Below are positions 57,751-64,000 of a DNA stretch of 64,000 nucleotides, piece by piece. The stretch's first letter is position 1. Each line of letters opens with the position of its first letter. Source of the DNA: Alopecurus myosuroides (Eukaryota; Streptophyta; Magnoliopsida; Poales; Poaceae); assembly GCA_028641055.1 (NCBI GenBank), contig JAPCYS010000849.1, positions 248,001 through 312,000 of the forward strand. Direction: 5' to 3'. Made by a program: the position numbers and the translations under genes. The notes beneath the pieces were generated by a model. The model was not told the DNA's origin, searched no databases, and was given only the letters and a program-made list of their open reading frames with translations.

Positions 57751-58713
57751 AAAAGTGACAAGTTTGTTTGGACACCACAAGACGATGTGGCTTTCCGAGA
57801 ACTCAAGACCATGCTGGGAACAGCTCCACTTCTGGCTTATCCCCTGCCTAAGGAGCCAATGTTGCTTTATATTGCAGCTACCAACCGAGTTGTCAGTGTT
57901 GTGGTGGTAGTGGAGCGAGAAGAAGAGGGAAAGTCCGTGCAGAGGCTGGTGTATTATCTCAGTGAGGTGATCTCCAACTCGAAGAAAAACTATCCTCACT
58001 ATCATAAGATGGCATATGGAGTCTATATGGCTGCCAAGAAGCTCAAGCATTATTTCCAAGAGCATCGGATTACGGTGGTGAGTACTGCCCCCACCTCGGA
58101 GATTATGGGCAAAAAGGATGCAAGTGGCCGAGTAGCCAAGTGGGCAATTGAGCTAGCTTCTTATACCCCGATGTATGCAAGAAGAGAAGCCATTAAATCT
58201 CAGGCCCTGGCGGATTTCTTTGTTGATTGGGCCGAAATGCAATATGATTCTCCCTTGCTGGAAACAAATTTTTGGCGAATGCATTTCGATGGCTCCAAGG
58301 TGAAAGAGGGTCTCGGTGTTGGCGTTGTGCTCACCTCACCCAAGCGGGATCAACTCAAGTACGTCCTGCAAATCAATTTTGCGGCGTCTAATAATGTGGC
58401 CAAGTATGAGGCCCTAGTCCATGGACTAAAAGTGGTCAAGGATGGTTCAGCAAGCCTCGGGGACTTGGGACACGTTTATCGGTTCCTTGTCCAGAACATG
58501 TCCGGATTCTTTGATGGGTGTGAGTTCCACCACATTCACCGAGTTGGAAATGATGTTGCTGATGCTCTATCCAAATTGGGCTCTTCTCGAGAGTCCATCC
58601 CGGCAGGAATTGCTTTGAAGCATCTCAGGAAGCCTTCCATCAAGCCTTCACCCGAGTCGGATTCGATATTCGTCTGCTGTACCGGAATTAGATGTTGTTC
58701 CCATGTAGATTGA
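57745..58713 (+). CDS. pol: RNase H and aRNH of element H, open
   Basis: 322 open codons. The first third is the connection/RNase H region (KKSDKFVWTPQDDVAF ... VYYLSEVISNSKKNYPHY). Then comes the archaeal-type RNase H with MHFDGSKVKEGLGVG and HRVGNDVADALSKLG. The middle DSDLVVQ block seen in C is degraded (VVKDGSASLGDLGHVYRF), so activity is doubtful. Confidence 0.8.
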   Translation: MKKSDKFVWTPQDDVAFRELKTMLGTAPLLAYPLPKEPMLLYIAATNRVVSVVVVVEREEEGKSVQRLVYYLSEVISNSKKNYPHYHKMAYGVYMAAKKLKHYFQEHRITVVSTAPTSEIMGKKDASGRVAKWAIELASYTPMYARREAIKSQALADFFVDWAEMQYDSPLLETNFWRMHFDGSKVKEGLGVGVVLTSPKRDQLKYVLQINFAASNNVAKYEALVHGLKVVKDGSASLGDLGHVYRFLVQNMSGFFDGCEFHHIHRVGNDVADALSKLGSSRESIPAGIALKHLRKPSIKPSPESDSIFVCCTGIRCCSHVD

Positions 58714-58828
58714 TGAGGGGATCATGAAGGAGGACCCGGGGACTGCTCGTCCTATCTCGGGGACTGTCGCATTCATCTCAGCGACCGCCTCGTAGTACTC
58801 GGGACTCGTTTCCATCTCGGAGCAAGTC

Positions 58829-59671
58829 ATGTCGGCTGATCCAATGGAGGTGGATGAGCCAGTGTTTCCTACTCGGCCGATACCGAGTTGGGCTCAGCCC
58901 ATATTGTCTTATCTGGAGGATGGTACCTTACCGAGTGATGAGATCTCGGCCAGGCAAATACAGAGAAGATCCAAAGGCTACACCATCATCAACAAGGAAC
59001 TACACAAGAGGAGTACCACAGGCGTGCTCCAGCGTTGTGTTGAGCCAGAAGAGGGAGAGGAGATTCTTAGAGAGATACATCAGGGGGAATGCGGGCACCA
59101 CGCCTCATCTCGGGCTCTAGTGAAGAAAGCTTTCCGGCATGGATTCTTTTGGCTCACTACCTTGCAGCAAGCAGAAAATCTCGTGAGAAAGTGTAATGGG
59201 TGAGTGAACCCCTGTTTGTTGGATCGAGTTGCGGCGGTGTTGTGGAGTCTAAGGACTACCCCTAACCGATCAACCGGATACACACCATTCTTTCTGGTAT
59301 ATGGAGCAGAGGGCGTGTTGCCCACTCACCTTGAGCCTGACTCACCGAGAGTAACCCTCTATACTGAGGTAGAGGCAAGAAAAGATGATGTTGATTTGCT
59401 AGAAGAAGCAAGAGAATTAACTTTGTCGAGATTAGCTATATATCAAGAGAATCTGAGACGCTATCATAGCCAGAAAATAAGCCCAAGGGTTTTCCGAGAA
59501 GGAGGTTTCGTGCTTAGGCTGGTGCAACGCACTGCCGGAATGCACAAGCTTTCCCCTCCATGGGAAGGGTCGTTCTTTGTGAGCAAGGCTCTGCACAATG
59601 ATGCGTACTATCTCATTGATGCACATGAGCCACAGAAGAACAAGGCAGATAAATCCGGAGAGGAGACTTAG
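58829..59671 (+). pseudogene. pol: Integrase of element H lacking the catalytic core
   Basis: 58829-59203 holds the zinc-binding region (GECGHHASSRALVKKAFRHG ... VRKCNG) and stops. At 59204-59671 the C-terminal part begins at once (VLWSLRTTPNRSTGYTPFF ... SPPWEGSFFVSKALHND). Everything between the second zinc Cys and the WSLRTTPN block, which in C includes all three DDE residues over about 160 codons, is missing. The junction is near 59200-59230. It is an internal deletion, not gradual decay. Confidence 0.85.
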
Positions 59672-60265
59672 CACCCCTGGAATGTAGCTCTACTCCGCCG
59701 TTTCCATTCCTAAAAAAGCATTGTATGTATCTCCTTACCGAGCTAAAATCCAAGTCGGCACTCCGAGGAGGAACTCGGGGACTGACTGTGCCTAAATGGC
59801 TCTGTGTTATTTACTTCTTACTTTGCTATGTTGGTTAATCATCTCGGAATTTTGTGCGAAGTCTAGTAATGTGTTTAAACTTAAGGGCTAACTCTTTGAC
59901 TTTACTGTTGTCCGCAACCCGGCTTCATGGCAACCAAGAGAACAAGCCAAGGGTCAATGAACACACGAAAAACTACTAAGGAAAGAAAGAGTTAATCAAC
60001 CGATATAAGTTGCTTTTTCTTCTTTCGGCTAAGTACTGGGCAGTTTTAATTTCAATCTCAAAGTGGTGAAGTATTATAAACTTGGTTTTCGAAATCTTGT
60101 GACTCGACTGTCAAAAATCCACAAGTGGGAGGCAAGGGCAAAGATGAAAAAAACCAGGAGGATAAGAAAACCAACCCGGGGACTCGAATTAATGCAACCC
60201 GGCATTCAGCCAGTCTTGATCGAACTTAAATAAAACTGAGTAGCAAATGGTGAAATAAGTGTTTA
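59672..60265. other. Non-coding gap between pol and aORF, element H
   Basis: No supportable ORF. Contains two CTCGGGGACT-type purine runs (59774, 60176) that resemble the polypurine tract of C but are internal here. Confidence 0.5.
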
Positions 60266-63200
60266 TTACAATTGCACCCAGCATACCCGGGATCTGATAA
60301 AAAGTTTGAGATTGAAAGGAAGATAGTTAGGCCGCGGCCAAAGGAGTTGAATCTGCAGCAGCACCTGCCGGGTTGGAGGACTCGGTGACGGGCTCGGAAG
60401 CAGCAGTTGTAGTGGGAGGCTCGGAGGCGGTGTTCTCGGCTGTAGGCTTGAGCGCTCAACTCGGGAGCAGGCTCCGAGATTACCATCTCGTGGTGACGAT
60501 CTCGGAGGGGCTGCGGCTGGCTCTTGCTTGGCCTGGATTTCCTCATCCACCTCCTCGGAGTCGCCGTCATCCTTGGTCCCTTCGTCGCCCTCGTCGCCTT
60601 CCTCATCATCGTCCTCATCGTCTTCGGTCTCGCTCTCGGTGTCGGGCTCGGTGGGGCCGTCCACAAATTCCTTGGCGTTGGCATATGAGGCCAACCGATA
60701 GGTCGTCTCCTTGCGAGCCCAGTTACGATCTTTATGGTCCACGTGGATCCATTCCGCAGTTTCTGGAGTTTGTTGAGGTCGAGATTTTCATACCAAGATA
60801 GAACAAAGTGCAATGCCTCGTCTGCGCCAGCTCGGGCTGCCGAAGCGCGCCACTTCTTGCGCTCCTCCTTGACATAATCCAGCTTCGAGACCAGCTTGTG
60901 GATGGATTCGGGGGGTTCAACTCCCGGCCAGAAAAGCTTCTGCAGCCGGATAGAAGTGGAGACAAGATTGGTTCCCAATCCCCTGAGGGGCAGAACTCGG
61001 GCTTTGATGCCCTCGATCTGGTCCTCGATGGTGACGGTCTCGGTGACGTCATAGCGACCATCAGCCTGTACTTGTCTGGCCCTTGCAACAACCCTCATGG
61101 CACCAAATTCCAGGTCGGGGAATGCCCCTGAGAAAAAGATGTCCGAGTTAAAACAAGAAAATCAGCCGGATAGACCAAGCCGGATAGATCAAGTCAGATA
61201 GAGCAAGTTGGAAAAGAGCAAAGAAAAAGGGAAACTTACATTTCAGTTCTAGGGTGAGGTCCTTGAGCCTGTTGAACCATGTGTCAGCATTGGCATGGTG
61301 CTTGTCCAGCAGGACGCGGGAGCTACTCACCATCTAGTCGGGTGCGATGTTCCACTCTTTGAGGACCTCAATCTCCTGCAGCAACTCGAGCTTCTCGGCA
61401 GCGACTGCATCCTTCATCTCGGCCTTGTCCTTCCCGGCCTGCAGTGCCAGCTTTATCGCATCAGCCAGCTCTAGCTTAAGCTTGGCCACCTCATTCTTCT
61501 CGGCTTGAAGTTCATCCTCGACCTTGACCTTGCCGTCCTGGATCTGCTGCTGAATCTCGGCTAGAGAGAGACACTCTTGGTGTTTCTCAACAAACAGTTT
61601 GTGCTCATCTGTATAGAAAACAGTCCGGTTAGCAAAATGGTGGGAGCATGGAAGCCGAGTAAGAAGAAAGAAGAAGGGGCTTACTCTCTAAAGCCGAGAT
61701 CTTCCTCTGGGCAGATTCTGCCAGCACGTTGCAGTCCTGGTGCTTCTCGGCAAAGACTTGATGCTCGTCTGCATAAAAAAGCAAAATTAACGGAAGAGAA
61801 GGAAAAGCGTAAACATAAAACGCAAAGATAGAAAATACGGCAGTTACTCTCCAAAGAAGAAATCTTGGTGACAGAATCTGTCAGCTGCTTCTCCAAGATA
61901 ACTGTGAACGAAAAAATAGAAACCGAGTTAGAAAACTGATGCAGAAGAATCATATGCAGTATGTCGATATGGTAAAGTTACCTTTGCTCCCTAGTTCCTC
62001 CTGCAGGTTCTGGATCTGCTCTTGGGCATCTCGGTGGGCCCAGAGAAGATTTTGGAAGAGCAGGGCACGAGCCTTGGTGCAAGTCTGAAGAGAAACAAGA
62101 AAAGGGTTAGTTGGAAGATTCCACCCGTGTAGACTTCAACTTTGTCGAGTATTGCCTACTCGGTCGAAATCTCGGGGACTGGATAGAGGTGTTGATCTCG
62201 GATTCACAATTCGCAATTTCGGAAAAGCAAAAAACGGAAATTGTTACTTACTCGGGAGGTGAGCTCGGCATCTTCTGCAGCAGTGCGCATGCAGTACATC
62301 TTGTGTGCCAAGGTGCTGCTGGAAGACCGGCATAGAAATTTGACCGACATCGGCCCGTTTCCATGCTTTCCGGTAGTGGTCCAGGGGGCACAGTTTCTTC
62401 CCGTTATGGACGGGATCGAGGTGGCCAATCTGGTCCAGGGTGGCATCTATATCCTCCCGCAGCTCCGCGGCAAGCTCCTGATGTGGCACAGGCTGGGTGT
62501 CCGTGCTAATCGCCAAAGTGTCTGGTTTCGCTTTCGCCCCGGGCTTCTTTTGCTGCACCTCATGCTGCTTAAGCCAGTGTATCGGAACTTTTACATGTCC
62601 CGTCGCCTTGGTGCGGCCCTCTCCTCCCACGGCTCCCTGCGACGGTGCAAACTTGGCATGCTGCCGAGTGCGAGGGGGATTTTCTGTGGGCCCTGCTGGT
62701 CTTCTCGGTGGTGTTGGGCTTGCTGATCCTGCTGTTGTTGGGTCTGTTGCTATGGAGGTTGAGCTTGTTGCTGCTGTTGCTTATGGAGTTGGGCCTGTGG
62801 CCGTTGGTGCGGAGCCGGTCGATGTTTCTGCAGTTTCTGTTGTTGTTGTGGCTGTTTCTGCTGCTGCTACTTCCAGTGGTTAGGTTCTTCTCGGTGGGGT
62901 AGCTGGTGTTGCTGTTGTGGATGTTGGAGGAACTTGTTGCCGCGGCGCTTGCTGCTGCACCGTTTCTTCTGGCTGCTGCTGCTCTAGTTGCTGCTCTTGG
63001 TGCTGCTCGGTGGCCGACTCCGGATGTTACGGAGTCTCTTGAGTGTCCATCTCGGCGCCCATGTCGCCAGCACCAAGATCCTGGTCTTCGCGGTCCGGGA
63101 GGGGCACATCGGACCGGTCAGCGGTGTTGGTGTCTACGTCCTCGAGATCGAGGTTGATAATGCCGTGGGCGCTACTCGGTCCCGCGGGCGCCTCGGTGAG

Positions 63201-63896
63201 TTCAGAATAAATTGGATCACTGGAGGAAAGGAAAAACAGAGGGGTAAATAAAATGCAAATACAAAGCATCTCGGTCAAAAGAGGCAAAAGAACAAAGAAT
63301 ATGCAAACATAAAGCATATCGGAAGCAACTTACCCATCAACCGTAGGCCGCAGGTTCTTTCGGTGTTTCGCCGTGACGTTGCCATCCTTGGGCCCCTTGT
63401 TCCCGGCTTTCTTGTGCCTCTTGAGTGGAGGCTCGACGGTGCCGCTTCCATCCCTCTTCTTCAACTCCATAGGGGCGGCAATGGACACGGGCGCCGGGTC
63501 AACCACCTGTTCTTCCAAGTCAGCTGGGAACAAGGAAAAATAATATGCTAATGAGACCGAGAAGGGGTTAGATACCTCCAAAAGTGTACAATCGTCATCT
63601 CTATCACCTTCATCATCCTCGGACCAGTCCCAGATTGAGGTTGGGACTCGGGACTTACCGGCTTGAGCAGGAGGATGAACGAGCGGAATGGGAAGCGTAT
63701 CCTGATTGTCGAATTGCTCGACATCATCCTCAGTCCAGTTAGGTTTCCAGTTATCCAAGAGGACCGGCTTTTTTTCCTCTCTCTGGAGATCCAAGTGTTG
63801 CACATGAGAAACAGAAAGCATAAATAGCGGAACTAAGTGAACTTGGAGGATACCGAGATGCACTCTACTCGGTAGGGTATGCGAAACATAAAGCAT
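60266..63896 (-). pseudogene. Antisense ORF of element H, multi-exon, 3' part
   Basis: Opposite to gag-pol. Exon pieces on the - strand: to about 63576 (WTEDDVEQFDNQDTLPIP, WSEDDEGDRDDDCTLLE), 63523-63334 (RHKKAGNKGPKDG), 63219 to about 62252 (a Gln/Thr/Pro-rich low-complexity stretch, then HWLKQHEVQQKKPGAKAKP and LREDIDATLDQIGHLDPVHN), then short coiled-coil exons between 62080 and 61350 and a C-terminal part to 60266 (EGIKARVLPLRGLGTNLVS, GVEPPESIHKLVSKLDYV, a long Asp/Glu run). Consensus splice signals flank several pieces. In-frame stops (63029 and two in the Gln-rich part) suggest decay. The first exons lie right of the window. Function unknown. Confidence 0.6.
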
Positions 63897-64000
63897 AAGG
63901 AATTAAATGAACTCGGAGGATACCGAGACGAACTCTACTTGGTAGGGATGCGAAACATAAAGCATAAGGAAGTAAATGAACTCGGAATATACCGAGATGG
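63841..64000. repeat. Tandem repeat of about 70 bp in element H
   Basis: Units start at 63841, 63911 and 63980 with A-C-T-(C/T)GGA, each holding a TACCGAGA-like box, GGTAGGG-ATGCGAAACATAAAGCATAAGG. A decayed piece precedes it (63810-63840), and the AACATAAAGCAT word also appears at 63306-63317. The third copy runs off the window. Confidence 0.8.

Larger units (their letters stand above)
52508..64000 (+). mobile_element. Element H: Tat-lineage element, 5' part complete, integrase core deleted
   Basis: 5' LTR 52508-53337, primer site 53340-53356, gag, protease, RT, RNase H, aRNH, a truncated integrase (to 59671), non-coding gap, and antisense ORF on the - strand from 60266 to beyond 63896. The 3' LTR lies outside the window. 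Different family from B/C: another LTR, and protease block DNGSNINILY. It carries a number of stops in gag and pol. The five bases before the LTR are AATAG; finding AATAG after the 3' LTR would confirm insertion into G. Confidence 0.85.

Noticed and set aside
1..64000. CRISPR arrays, bacterial operons, riboswitches or phage genes
   Set aside because: No such structure; introns, primer-binding sites, LTRs and nested insertions are those of a plant genome.

Overview
The window looks like intergenic DNA of a large grass genome, most likely Triticeae or a close relative. I see no host gene, tRNA, rRNA or bacterial-type feature. Practically all of it is LTR retrotransposons of the Ty3/gypsy superfamily, nested in one another. 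The clade calls rest on domain order, primer-binding sites, LTR termini and the presence of a grass-type antisense ORF. The species is an inference.

Layout: (A) 1-6566, + strand, a Tekay/Del-type chromovirus with decayed gag-pol and an integrase C-terminal chromodomain; both LTRs are incomplete. (B) 6567-13933 plus 33126 to about 33681, - strand, a Tat-lineage element without LTRs in the window. (C) 13934-33125, - strand, a second copy of the same Tat family inserted into the gag of B. It has 480-bp LTRs and a GGTTC target duplication. (D) 18315-26876, + strand, a chromovirus-like element (probably CRM clade) inserted into the antisense ORF of C, with LTRs of 1098 and 1096 bp and a TCTTA target duplication. 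(E) 33682-44607, - strand, a non-autonomous LARD-type element with 3.55-3.6 kb LTRs, a non-coding interior and a GTTTA target duplication. (F) 44608-45519, a truncated LTR related to those of E. (G) 45520-52507, - strand, a badly decayed Tat element. (H) 52508 to beyond 64000, + strand, a Tat element whose 5' end is intact; it abuts or interrupts G.

All four Tat elements share one architecture: gag-protease-RT-RNase H-archaeal-type RNase H-integrase on one strand, then a non-coding gap, then a multi-exon ORF on the opposite strand (aORF) that meets pol tail to tail. In C the aORF can be read as eight exons with consensus GT/AG junctions downstream of a TATA box. It includes a stretch resembling the 'putative gypsy type transposon' family (Transposase_28) and a coiled-coil exon. 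Its function is unknown.

Relative order of events, from nesting and LTR divergence read by eye: A, B, F and G are old. E is younger (its LTRs differ at roughly 3 percent in the stretch compared). C is recent (one difference in 480 bp). D is the latest of the B-C-D stack (three substitutions and two 1-bp gaps in about 1.1 kb). C lacks gag, H lacks the integrase catalytic core and E lacks all coding capacity, so several of these elements could only have moved with proteins supplied in trans.
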